From: Nemertoderma westbladi
Lineage: Eukaryota > Xenacoelomorpha > Nemertodermatida > Nemertodermatidae
Length of the DNA stretch: 64,000 nucleotides
Direction: 5' to 3'
NCBI GenBank assembly: GCA_032718475.1
Contig: JAUCBJ010001005.1
Span: 1-64,000, forward strand
In this document: piece after piece, positions 12,135-22,200 of the stretch
How the letters are laid out: every line of letters starts with the position of its first letter
Numbering within the stretch: the first letter of the stretch is position 1
Position numbers and translations under genes: made by a program
The notes under the pieces: model-generated
Databases searched by the model: none
The model's input: only the letters and a program-made list of their open reading frames with translations
Told to the model about the DNA's origin: nothing

Positions 12135-15100
12135 TCATGGTGGAGGAAACCCATAGTAGTCTGGTGGGTGCGTATGATGCTGAGGACGCCGGGTGTGTGG
12201 AGGCACGTTGTCCACATCGTCGAACCCGAGGAACACCTCGTCTAGGGACGAAGAGGGTAATGGGGGGCGCGCTGGTGCCGGAGGGGGTGTAGTTGGACGC
12301 ACAGAAGGTACCGGAGGAGAGACCTGGTAATTTCGCTCACCCGGCGGTTCGGTGTCGGCTGGTTGTGGGGAAGGTAGACCCGCTGACCCCTAGTCATCGT
12401 CGTTGGACGAGGGTTCGTCGACCGCAGGTACCGAGGTATCGCGGTAGGGTAGCGATAACATTCGGGCCTGCGAACGCAGTTGGCGACCGACGAACTTCTG
12501 GACACTTACCCAGGATTGGTCCGTTGTCGCTACAATGTACCGGGGTCGGCCCTGTAGTTGCGGCGAATCGACGTGGAGGTAGACAATATCACCTACTTCT
12601 AACGGAGTATCTCTAGCGGAGCTACTGGGATGCGGATTTTTGGACTGTGCACTATGGGGATGATTGGCCAAACGACGGCGATGTTGCTGTTCGATAAGCT
12701 CAGAATCCATGAGGGGGAGTTGAGCGCCAGTAAACTGATCGCGTTGGAGCAGAATTTCTCGGGTGGATACGCCGCTCGACCAGATACGCGCATTTAACCG
12801 GGCGACGGCGAGGGCGATGGACACAACGGAGTAGGGTCCCCCTGAGGGATGGAGTTTAAGGAGCTCATCTTCTAATTCGCGAATGGCGTGTTCCGCGACC
12901 ACCGGATTTTTGTCTTTATTTTTGGTGCGACCCAACTCAATACGGATATGGTGGGCAGATAAAACCTTGTCGCCGACTAACGCACGGAATCCGGGTGCGG
13001 GATCGGTACAGATGACTGCGTGGGGGCCGCTAAGGGGGCACACACCGATGCACAACGTGAGGAGGCTATCCCGCAACGTTGTGTGTTGTTCATCTGAGAG
13101 GAACATGGCAGCGGAGTACGACGCGGCGGTTTCGCGGAGGATGAGGATGAACTGCCGATGGCAACGGATGACATCGGCAGCGAATGCGATTCCGATGGCG
13201 GCCGGAGGGTCACCGGATGATTGCTCGATGGATCGCCCTGGGGCGGAACGCAGCGCGGCGCATTGGGCACACTGCGAGTGGATGGATGTGATGGCTTCTT
13301 CCATGTCGAGGGCGTAGAAGTACCGCAGAAACGTAACGCGCAGCTGGGTACGCGACGGGTGTTGCAACTCGAGGTGCAGTGATGTAAGAAGACCAGAGAG
13401 CGCATGGCGAGAGACAATGATCATTTCCCGCGGAGCCGAGAATGCGGTGTGTCGAGGAACAATGAGGAGTCCGTCCATGGCGGCGGATGCGCAGCCGATG
13501 TACCGCTTAACGTCGCGGATGGTCGTCTCCTTCTTGGAGGGATGCGTGCCCTGTGCGAGGTGCGCCTTGGCTCGACGGATAGATGCGCATTCCTGCTGGG
13601 TGACGAGCCAGGTACTACGGGTGGCGTACAAGGGACGCGCTGGAGGGGGGGGGGGGTCTTCGGTGAGAACCTCCGCACGGATGATGGGTTCGTCGGCAAG
13701 CTGATTAACGAAGTCATAGACCTGGCACTGTGGATTAACACACTCGGGAATACTGCGACTTTGGAAGTCGGCTGGTAGGTTGCGCGAACCCTGGATATGG
13801 ACCACGAGGAGTGAGAACTGGCTCACCGTGGCAAGGAAGGTTGTGAGTCTCAGGCTGTTGGAGTAAGCCCCATGGGTAAGTTTAGCGAACGCCTGGACGC
13901 AGGGTTTACTATCGGTGACAACAGATGTGCGGGTAGTAGCGTGAGTGATATAGGGGGCGAAGTGATGAACAGCTGCCGCGATGCGAGTGCTTCCAATTCA
14001 CAAGGAAGCCATGTACGTTGATGGGTTTGCAACTTCGTGGAGTAGAACCCGGCGACGAGGAGTTTCGACTCGCGGCGGACATATAAGACAGCGCCGAGTC
14101 CATCGATGCTGGAGGCGGCGTCGGTGACGATGAACAGCTCGTCGGAGGGCCATGGAAGAACCACAGTATGGCATGTTTTCAGGGCGGCCTGAGCGCGCCG
14201 GAACGCACAAGTCGAAGACTCCGTCCACTGAATGATATTGGTGGAAGCGCCGAGTGCGAGTTCGTCGAGGTCAGAGAGAAGTGCTGCGCAATGGGGGAGA
14301 ACGCGCACGAGGACTTTATACGATCCCAGGAAGGAACGGAGGGACCGGAGAGTGTCAGGTTTATCGCAGGTTGCGTGGGCTGAAACGACATGAGACGACG
14401 CGGTCAGGGAGCCAGCAGTCCATTGCGAGCTAAGAATGGTAGTGGAAAGCGGGCAAATGACGGTCTTCTTGGGGGATAAACGTAAAGAAGAGCGTGCGAG
14501 GTCTGTGAGTAGCGCGTTAAAATTTGCGGCTAATTCGTCTATCGTGTTGCCACCACAATACAAATCGTCTGCGAGTTTACTGACGGCGCCATGCTTGATA
14601 AGTTCCCCGAGGACACGACAGATCAGTTCTTCCAAGGCGGTCTCGGATCCAGGCATACCCATGGTGCAGCGGGTATAGACTCGCACGCCGCGGAATGGTG
14701 TAACAACACCGCAGAACTTCATGGAGTTGCGACTAATGGGGATCTGGTAGAACGCACTCGCTAAATCGGTTTTAATGAGGAACTTATAGGAGCCGATTTC
14801 GCGCAGGGTAGACTCGACACTAGGGAGGAGTGATGGCTGGGGTTTAGCATACCGGGCGATCTCGTTAAAGGCTGTAACGAGACGAGTTCCTCCGTTGGGT
14901 TTGGCGACGAGGAAGGAGGGACTGAGATACTCCACATGTACCCCTGTGTGTTCGGGTGTAGCGAAGACACCGCGTTGTTCAAGTTCATCGAACCGGTCCT
15001 GCAACTCGACGAGGCGGTTGCGGCCGTATTGGGGTACGCGTCCTTTCTGTTGAGGGGGTAGAGTTGGTCCCATTTTGACAACGGCTTCGTAAGGGCCCGC

Positions 15101-15900
15101 GGCGCCGTTATATCCGGGGTACTCGGCTTCGAATACCGTGGAGTGCGCGGCGAGGACGTCGGAAAACTGGCAGCGTTCAGCGCTGGTGAGGATGTTGTCG
15201 GGGTCTAAGCGTACGCCGTCGACGGAACGGGGGTTGGGGCGATGGGTAGAGCGCGATGCAGGCGGTGGGACTGTATCAACGGCAGCGGTCGGTATTGCCG
15301 CCGGTTGGATGGGTGTTGCCAAGCAAACGTGAGAGTTCCGTTTGATCCTGACGGGGATCTGGGTGACGTTGCGGATGGCGATGGAACCGTCGCACACTTC
15401 GGCAAGGAACGGTTGGAACCAGTGGATGGTGGTGGGATGGATGGGGTGCCAGTAAGAGGGGCATGGTACTCGCTACCGGTAGAGTGAGATCCGCATCTGG
15501 CCAGACTACGATGGACTGGGTAGATGCACATACCAGTGTGGACTCGGGTCTTTGCGGGCGCGTGGAGGTTGAGTGCTGGACTCCGAAGGGTATTGTGGTG
15601 CCGTCCGGTAGGGTAATCGTCATATGGGCGGGACGTAGCGTTATATCATTGCGGTATAGGAACGGCATTCCACAAATGATGGGACATCCGAGCTCCGGGA
15701 CGACGAGACCGTTAAACTCGAAGGGAATCGAGCCACGGTGGACGACGAAACGCGTTTCGCCGGTAACCTTCATCTTAGACTGTCCATCGGCCTGTTCGGG
15801 AACCTGGCAACTACTCGGGGAGATATGGACGCCCAGCTGGCGGGCGAACGCCTCCCAGATGAGATTGGATTCTGCGCCACTGTCGAGTAGCAATCAAAGT
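12135..15900 (-). pseudogene. pol: Ty3-type pol: protease, RT, RNase H, integrase (frameshifted)
   Basis: Protease with LLDSGAESNLIW (start near 15893) is in one frame; RT in a second frame (from about 15470) carries TDLASAFYQIP and a LADDLYCGG catalytic box (14559-14576, minus) followed by RNase H with VTDAASSIDGLGAVLY. Near 13990 the frame changes inside RNase H and continues as 13826-12390: an HHCC zinc finger (HLELQH...CAQC), then an integrase core with FAADVIR, VICTDPAPGF and a KNPVVAEHAIRELE glutamate. TAG at 12390-12392 interrupts what reads on in frame as a proline-rich tail to TGA at 12135-12137. Split inside conserved domains means inactivating frameshifts, not programmed ones. The RT-RH-IN order is Ty3-like. 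Confidence 0.88.
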
Positions 15901-15904
15901 GGAC

Positions 15905-16950
15905 GGGACTGATAATCGGCTTCCAAGACGGGGGAACGCATCACAGCAACTCGGTGGGCCGCTGGTGGTTGGTTGTTACTCATTGGGGAATCATCGGGGG
16001 GCTCGAACTCGTCATTGGAACTAGCGGAATCGGCGATATTGATGGCGCGAGTCCGGATGAGGAACTGTTTATCCTGATCGGGGAGGAATGGGCAGGTACT
16101 GAGGAAGTGGTCGAAGTCCTTGCGTTGCGCCTGCTTGCACAGGGGGCAAACCCGGGCAGGTTGTGTGCGGTTCTGTAAACTGGCGCGGGTGGCGCGGGGC
16201 GACCTCCGTCATCTGGGAGCAGAACGTGCGCACGTCGGCTGACACGCGGAGCTCCTCCAAGAGGGACAGCATCGCCTAGCTGATCTCGGCCTTGACGGAA
16301 GCCAAGGTGCGGGAACGAAGTTCGCAGCCATATCGTTGCTTAACCAACGCCGGTAATTCCTTGTGGATGAGACATAACCAAGTCAACACAAGGAAGTTCT
16401 CCACTGTGGGGGAGATCTCCTCGGCGGCGGCGGGGAGCTCGCCATCATGGGTAATGCCCCCGAGGGGTGAGAGGAGGTTGTCATCAAAAAATGCTGTGAG
16501 ATGTTGGAAAAGGTCTTCATGGCGTTCCTCGTGTTCGAGGTGGATGGTGGAGAGATCTAGGAAGTGGGAGCCTGTCCATTGAAAACCGTAATGTAATCGG
16601 AGGGCCTGCCAGACGTATGAGAGAGATGTTGATTTTAGTACGATGGTGTTACGCGCGATAACCTGCGCGTAGTTGGCGATTTGGCCCAGCATGAACTCGA
16701 GGGAGATGAGTTGTTGCTGCGCGGTACGTCGTTGGGCGTCCGGAACACCGGCGGCGTCGTCGACGAGACCCCGGGTCGGACTCGCAGGAGAAGCCTTCTC
16801 CCATACTGCGCCAGCGGCAGTAAACCGCGCAAACTCTGGGTCGAGAGACAGACTATAAATCAATGTCTGGCGCCAGGACTCGAATGACGTGATGGATTCC
16901 TGAGTAGTGAGTTTAACTAAACGTGGAGCCTTTAGGTGTTGATTCGCCAT
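15905..16950 (-). pseudogene. gag: Ty3-type gag with C-terminal zinc knuckle (stop and frameshift)
   Basis: ATG at 16950 gives 224 residues ([19 protein letters not shown] near the N-terminus) to TAG at 16276-16278. The frame can be followed past the stop, then shifts by one nucleotide near 16190, after which a CX2CX9HX4C knuckle (CPLCKQAQ...HFLSTC) is readable around 16080-16150. A TGA at about 15895 in the knuckle frame directly precedes the protease motif LLLDSGAE in the same frame. It could be a natural gag/pol terminator, but given the other breaks it is more simply decay. Confidence 0.8.
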
Positions 16951-17173
16951 GGTGAATGGTAGATCGGGTTGGGTACTGCGTGAGTCCGCAGTACCGGTTA
17001 GGTAGGTAGTAGCCTAACTGGTGGGTAGATCGCCAGTAGGTACCGGTAACGGCTGACTGGATAGCAGGAAGACGACAGAGGGAGCTCCAACCCCGGGTCG
17101 CCTGGTGAAGAGAACGTGTAGCGACTCTGACTTGCTGCTGACAGGCTGACTGGCTGAGGAGTGAGAATCGAAC

Positions 17174-17191
17174 TCCGAAACGTTGCCACCA
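17174..17191 (-). promoter_or_regulatory. Primer-binding site of the Ty3 element
   Basis: Directly inside the 5' LTR the minus strand reads TGGTGGCAACGTTTCGGA. The leading TGG (complement of tRNA CCA) abutting the LTR is the expected PBS start and supports the atypical LTR boundary. The tRNA species is not assigned. Confidence 0.65.
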
Positions 17192-17530
17192 CGCCAGAGG
17201 GTAAAAAGAACCAATGTCGCGGACACGTAGGTAACTGGTGTATTAACGTATAACTGATACCGGGTAATAATGTTACATATAACATAGGTAAATGGCTACA
17301 GTAGCAATATGGTCATACACATAAGCAGTATCACGGTAAAGGAGCAGGTCTGCTATCCAGCAGTCAGGGTAAAGGTGATACAGCTCCGCAAGTGTGCGGA
17401 GCCAGGTAATCAGATAGTCGGACCCTGCTCACCGGGGGACCGGTCTTACACGTAGCAGTATGACGTCACCCGGTGTGTTCTAACTAGTCACCACTCAAGG
17501 TCTGTCAACCGGCTTGACGGTTGGCTGGCG
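17192..17530 (-). repeat. Ty3 element 5' LTR (339 bp)
   Basis: Direct repeat of 11351-11689 with about seven substitutions. The outer end adjoins CAG at 17531-17533. The gag start codon lies about 240 bp inside. Confidence 0.92.
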
Positions 17531-17570
17531 CAGGTTAAACTGTTAAAGGTCTAAAAGCGCGAACAAAATG

Positions 17571-18546
17571 TTTGAAAGATTATGTCTGAAGTTTGGTCAA
17601 AAATCAGACAGTCTGTCTGACGGTACCTTGTAGTTTCAGTTTGAATAAAAACCGTAATAAATCGGCTAATCATTCCTGAAATTAAACCAAACTTGGTATG
17701 GTTGGTAAGTTATGTATGTAGTCCGTCGAAAGTTTACAAAGAATCTGAAGTTTGGTCAAAAATCAGACTGTCTGTCAGTCCGTATCGTTAGTTTCAGACT
17801 TTTGATAAACCCAAATAAGTTGGCCAATCTTTGATGAAATTAAACCAAACTTGGTACTATATGCAGTCTCGTGTTGCTCGAAGACAACACGGACGTGTAT
17901 TGACTGTCAGCTGGAATTATATCAAGGGACCTTGAATTATTCTCAGGTAATATTTGTTGGGCGAGCCACGAAGTTGACAGAGTCTTATCGAACTGATTAT
18001 GTTAGGGGGGGTAAGGACAAATAGTTGTTGTCGTTGTCATGCTAACAAGACTTTTGAAGACCATCAGATAAACAGTCTTTCGCTAAAGGACTACAAACCT
18101 AAATATTAAGTGTCCTCCTATTTCTTTGCTTTTAATCCGTTCTAGCTGAAACTTGGAATTTGTACAAAACCACTAGCTGTGTCATTTGAAGGTGGCTAAT
18201 CCGGCTGCAGTTCTCTGGTCAGCTGCTGGAGGGCGAAATGTCTCAAAGTGAAATCCTTGACCCATCTCGTTATTTATGATCCGTTCAAGCTGAAACTTGT
18301 TACATACTGTGTGTGCTAGAAGAGAACATATGTCTTTGTGGGGTCGGTATGAAAGTGAACCTTCTTCCATTTCCTTGATCCTAATTGACTTCTCCAATCA
18401 TCCCGAATAATAATCGGTACACAAACTGGTGACACTTTAAGGCGCACGGTACGGTAGGCCCTACTGTGCCACACTACTGTAGCTCCTAGGCCTACACTAC
18501 TATCAATTATTATTTTCTCTTTGTTAACAATTATATTACTTTTTAG
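17571..18546 (+). other. Right part of intron 3 of CAP copy 1: interspersed repeat sequence
   Basis: No gene seen. The phrase GAAGTTTGGTCAAAAATCAGAC occurs twice (about 17590 and 17752) as part of an imperfect tandem duplication with CCAAACTTGGTA segments. The GGGCGAGCCACGAAG repeat recurs at 17949. The stretch ends in the polypyrimidine/TTTTTAG acceptor of exon 4. Confidence 0.55.
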
Positions 18547-18684
18547 ATGATGTGGGAGAATACCAGAAAGGTGGGGTGCGCTATTAAAACATGTGGGGAG
18601 TACAAACGATACGCGTTCGCAGCGTGCGATTATTACCCAGCAGGGAACGTGATTGGAGAATTTCCGTACCGAACCAAATCATAA
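18547..18684 (+). pseudogene. CAP/SCP gene copy 1, terminal exon 4
   Basis: Follows ATTACTTTTTAG and encodes MMWENTRKVGC...CDYYPAGNVIGEFPY to a stop at 18682-18684, one residue longer than copy 2 because AAATGA reads AAATCATAA here. The exon is otherwise identical in DNA to 25230-25364, and the 3' flank is also shared for more than 100 bp, marking a segmental duplication or gene conversion. It is separated from exon 3 (10338-10477) by 8 kb, mostly transposon. Confidence 0.82.
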
Positions 18685-19853
18685 ACATTTTTGGAATTTA
18701 CAGTATATGTTTAGAACTACTGTAGATTAAAAGGAGTAACTTTATCTTGGTGGTGGATAGCAGTGTAGCATAGGGAAATAATCAATTACTGCACATTAAA
18801 TTAGGGAGGTGAAAGGTTCGTCATTTTGGGTCATGGGTAAAATGGTCACTGTGTAGTAAATAGACAATAACTTTTGATATGTTAATTGCATCTACTAAAT
18901 AGCCCCACTAGTGTAGGTATACTTCAAATGATTCGCTGTAGGCAGGGTTCTAAATGTTTTTTATGTCAATCATGTTATGTTCTCTGGTAGTTTACTAAGT
19001 AATAAACTACACTTCTCCATAAAACATTTATAATAGAAATGTCCAGTGCAGTGCAGTGCAGTGTAGTGCAGTGCAGTCAAGTGTTGTATAGATAGATAGA
19101 CCTAATTATCATTTATTGAGTCGTAATCAAATATGTAATTATTAATTTCATTCAGACATATACAGTGCCTTAATGAAATTCTCAACTAGTAATGAAATAA
19201 TAATGATTGCATCTAGTTTGTAATAAAGAATCCTGTGATTGCATGGAAATTATAATTATGTATTTTTAACGACCCTAAATAATTTTTGTGAATACTGTAA
19301 ATGTCTTTCCAAATTCCACAATTCAATTTTCGCTCATTATTCGCCAGAATAATTTTCACAATACATTTTAAAGGTTGAATAAAATTTATATTTTTAGAGA
19401 ATAACAAATATTTTAATTGGGTGCAACTTGTGGCTCATTCAATGTATTTTATCGATTGCCACCCGGTATGAATTTAGCATATAAAGCCATTTTCAAAAGT
19501 AAAGTCTAATAAAAAATCTAATTTCCGTATCTACTGCTTCTAAAATAGTAACATTCATTCAGGTACGTGCAGCAAAAACAAGCAGCATTAGTTAGTGGCG
19601 TGAATGAACGTTTAGCACTGCAACTTTTACAGGGGCGGGGAACTTATTTTGTCTATTATTTTGGATTGGGACTGTAGCTGTGATTACGGGCCAGTTAGTC
19701 CCAACAACCCCAGTGGTGCCAGCTCTTATGCCATGCGTTGGTTAGTTCGATAGACTGACGGCGACAGCCTGGCTGGTGAAGCCTTTGAAGATGTGCAAGA
19801 AGATTACCTATTTATAAACGGAATTTTGCAATAGCAGCTGCATTAAGAACTTC
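18685..19853. other. Intergenic DNA; short (TGCAG)n repeat
   Basis: No gene recognised. 19044-19078 is an imperfect TGCAG microsatellite. The rest is AT-rich unique-looking sequence; ORFs here are short and lack recognisable content. Confidence 0.5.
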
Positions 19854-19869
19854 TTAACGAGTAATCAAC

Positions 19870-20125
19870 AAAATTGCACCTCCACAACTCCCTATCCCCT
19901 TGGCTTTCGCGAGATTATCCGCATCTTCAAGGCCAGTGTCCTTTAAGATGCGTTTCAAGAAAGTCAGGGGCTGTCCACCATGCTTATTTTCTCCATGGGG
20001 CTGAATAAGCACAAGATTGTGCACTGGCTGGTCCTCACGGCGAAAGCAATGTCCTGCAAAGCGAAGACGGCAGTATCCTCCAAAGCGAACATGTAAGTCG
20101 ACCTTGGCGTAGTAGTCGCCCAAGC
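19870..20125 (-). mobile_element. LINE 3' fragment (endonuclease-reverse transcriptase C-terminus)
   Basis: The minus-strand frame contains CRLRFAGHCFRREDQPVHNLVL followed by QPHGENKHGG and a LKDTGL motif, a phrase pattern common at the C-terminus of non-LTR retrotransposon polyproteins in invertebrates. It is short, 5'-truncated and without a full ORF. A second fragment with the same motif lies at 24357-24860. Confidence 0.7.
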
Positions 20126-21502
20126 CGCCTTGGTATAGTGGCTATCCCTAACCTGGCTTGCCTGGCACTTATTTGTTTACAAGTTTAGGGTGGTTGGTTT
20201 GATTAGAACCAAAAAAATAACGGAAGTGTTAACTGAAACGTAATGTGTTTCAATATTTTAGTAGGTTAAACTAAGTTACTCGCTGGTATCCGCCATGTTT
20301 AGCGAATATTTTGGGTGATGAATGACATTTCTGGCCTCATTTTTACAGGATATTTTTTGGTATAGTTTTGTTACGAAAATGAAACGACTTAAAAAGGTTG
20401 TACGTTATTATTCAATGGATCACAGTACAACACATTCTGCTGTGTACCGCAGGGACAGTGCTACACCGTTGAGTGTGAATGACCCAGCGGTATTCGAGCG
20501 GTGTCTGAGAGGTAAATAAAAAATAATCTTGATTATTCTGACTGTGAACGAACCAATATGTAGTTGTGCGGTACACCGCATGGCTTACCGCTGCCTTTCG
20601 AAATAATGATAACAAAACAACTGTCTAGACAGTTCAATTATATGTGAACATGAAGGCGACCGGATTCCGGACCAGATTCCGGTACCGTTGAGTGTGAACG
20701 GGCTCTAGGTTGTGTGGGGCGAACCACGCAAGTCCAGGTGAGCCTTAGCGTAGTCGTCGTCTGTCGTCGTAAATGTTTGAACGCCAATAAGTCGGTCAAT
20801 CATTGATGAAATGGAACCAAACTTGGAAACACATGTTGTCTATCAAAAGTTTAGCAATCTTACATAGGGAGACTTCTGTAGTTCATCTGTCTGCAGCTAG
20901 TGGGCGAATTGACAGAAACGTTAAAGTAGCTGTAATTATAGAACCATCCATAAGATTTATATGAAATTTGGTAGGAGTGACCTACGGTCATTGCTGAAAT
21001 TCTGCTCACAGACAGACTTTGACAGTTCCTCTGTCTGCCGCTAGGGGGCGAATGACTAGGTCCACTAATTGTACTTCAACGCAGAGGCTCATCTGGACTT
21101 ACGTGCTGCACGAAGACCCCACGTACCCACGTACGTGTAATGCTGGCTTACCGCTTCAGTACGCAGTGCTAACTAGTTGAAAGTTCAACTACATTGTTAA
21201 ATTGTCATTTGATGTTACTGCATTTTTAGTAAAGTGGTTTTATTTAACTTGTCCCTGCGATTTTAGTTAGTTAACGGTTTTTTTTAGTTGACTTTCAACT
21301 AAAATCTAACTAAATTCCGAAAGCTGAAAGCTTTCGGGTTTATAGAGTTTCTATGTCCAAAATTGTCCTTTGACTGTTCTGAACCATCTCATCGAGAGTC
21401 TCGTCTGAATGTTCTGAACAAAATGTACTGAAAAACAAACAAACTGAATGTTCTGAATGTTCTGAACAATAACAGTAATAAATACCTATTGTTAAGTTAA
21501 CG
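20126..21502. other. Intergenic repeats without a gene
   Basis: Contains another GGGCGAACCACG repeat (about 20705-21070, with CTAGGGGGCGAAT near its end) and GAGTGTGAACG phrases (20470, 20690, 22051) that look like ends of an old interspersed element. No clean terminal repeats or target duplication identified. Confidence 0.45.
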
Positions 21503-21738
21503 GGGTAGCTCAGTTGGTTGAGCGCCGGGCCTGCAATCTTTGGTTGTAGGTTCAGTCCCGCCAGGGTCCACTCAGCCTTTCATCCACTGGGGTCGATAAA
21601 ATGAGTACCAGTTAAGTAACTGGGAGCAAATCTTGGGATAGGAGTAGCGCCCACCCCTACCCTCGGGTAGCAGCTATCGAAAGAGGAGCCTTCGGGTTGC
21701 CTCCGGCTTCGGCCGACTGTTTGCTTGCTTGCTTGCTT
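21503..21738 (+). mobile_element. tRNA-derived SINE, full length, with 12-bp target duplication
   Basis: The head has an A-box-like TAGCTCAGTTGGTTGAGCG (21507-21525) and a B-box-like GGTTCAGTCCC (21549-21559). The body contains CCTTTCATCC and GGGGTCGATAAAATGAGTACCAGTT, resembling the Ceph/Meta-SINE central domain, and the tail is a TTGC/GCTT tetranucleotide repeat. Perfect duplications TGTTAAGTTAAC flank it (21491-21502 and 21739-21750). It is a SINE, not a tRNA gene. Copies or fragments lie at 22776-23034 (minus) and 47990-48083. Confidence 0.9.
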
Positions 21739-22200
21739 TGTTAAGTTAACATAGTGTTAATCATATGAAAAGTCAAAGTCATACTCAATATACAGTAGTT
21801 TGTGAGGTGTTGCGAAACGGCAATAACAACCGTTGCTATGGTTACCTGAAATATTCACTACTTGGTATTTAGTTAAGTTTTAGTTGAATTTTCAACTAGT
21901 TAACTTGTCATTTATATTAATTTTTTTATTTGGGTTTATTTAATTTGTCATTACAAAATTAGTTGAAAAGCGCTGTCAGTACCGCTAGATCAACCATTGG
22001 TACCAAACTACCTGTCAACAGATACGTAGTTTACCGCTCACCCACCTGTGAGTGTGAACGAGCTTTAATTTAGTTAATGTGGAAACATTAGCAAAAGGTA
22101 CCAGTATATTATTTAGTTTAAGTTAACTTTGTTCCAAATATAAACTACATGTATGTTTGTTTACCTTCCAGAACAGGAGACGTATTGAGAAAAACTGACG

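Larger units (their letters stand above)
11351..17530 (-). mobile_element. Ty3-type (Metaviridae-like) LTR retrotransposon, 6180 bp, full length but degenerate
   Basis: Two 339-bp direct repeats bound a minus-strand gag, protease, RT, RNase H and integrase in Ty3 order. The LTRs differ at about seven positions (roughly 2%), so the insertion is fairly recent. A CAG trinucleotide abuts each outer end (11348-11350 and 17531-17533), consistent with a 3-bp target duplication within the solo BEL LTR. The coding region is broken by stops and frameshifts. Base composition is clearly GC-richer than the surrounding DNA. Confidence 0.93.
10655..17565 (+). mobile_element. Solo BEL LTR, split by a nested Ty3 element
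   Basis: The left part is 10655-11350 and the right part 17531-17565. It begins TGTTAAAGCTTTTGCGG and ends CTAAAAGCGCGAACA, matching the BEL-B LTR at both ends and along most of its body with considerable divergence. It is flanked by a perfect 5-bp duplication AAATG (10650-10654 and 17566-17570), proving an intact solo LTR and fixing the LTR ends of the whole family. The inserted Ty3 element (11351-17530) lies about 35 bp from the LTR's 3' end. It sits in intron 3 of CAP gene copy 1. Confidence 0.93.

Noticed and set aside
15895-15900. Programmed gag/pol stop readthrough in the Ty3 element
   Set aside because: The TGA lies before the protease in the same frame, but another stop, frameshifts and possible C-to-T decay in this copy make a mutation at least as likely.
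12293-16858. Numerous long plus-strand ORFs (e.g. 12883-13317, 15463-15912)
   Set aside because: They are antisense shadows of GC-rich Ty3 gag-pol; the minus strand carries the recognised domains.
21503-21575. Possible tRNA gene
   Set aside because: The promoter boxes are present, but the sequence continues into a SINE body and tail with target duplications, and the cloverleaf is not credible.
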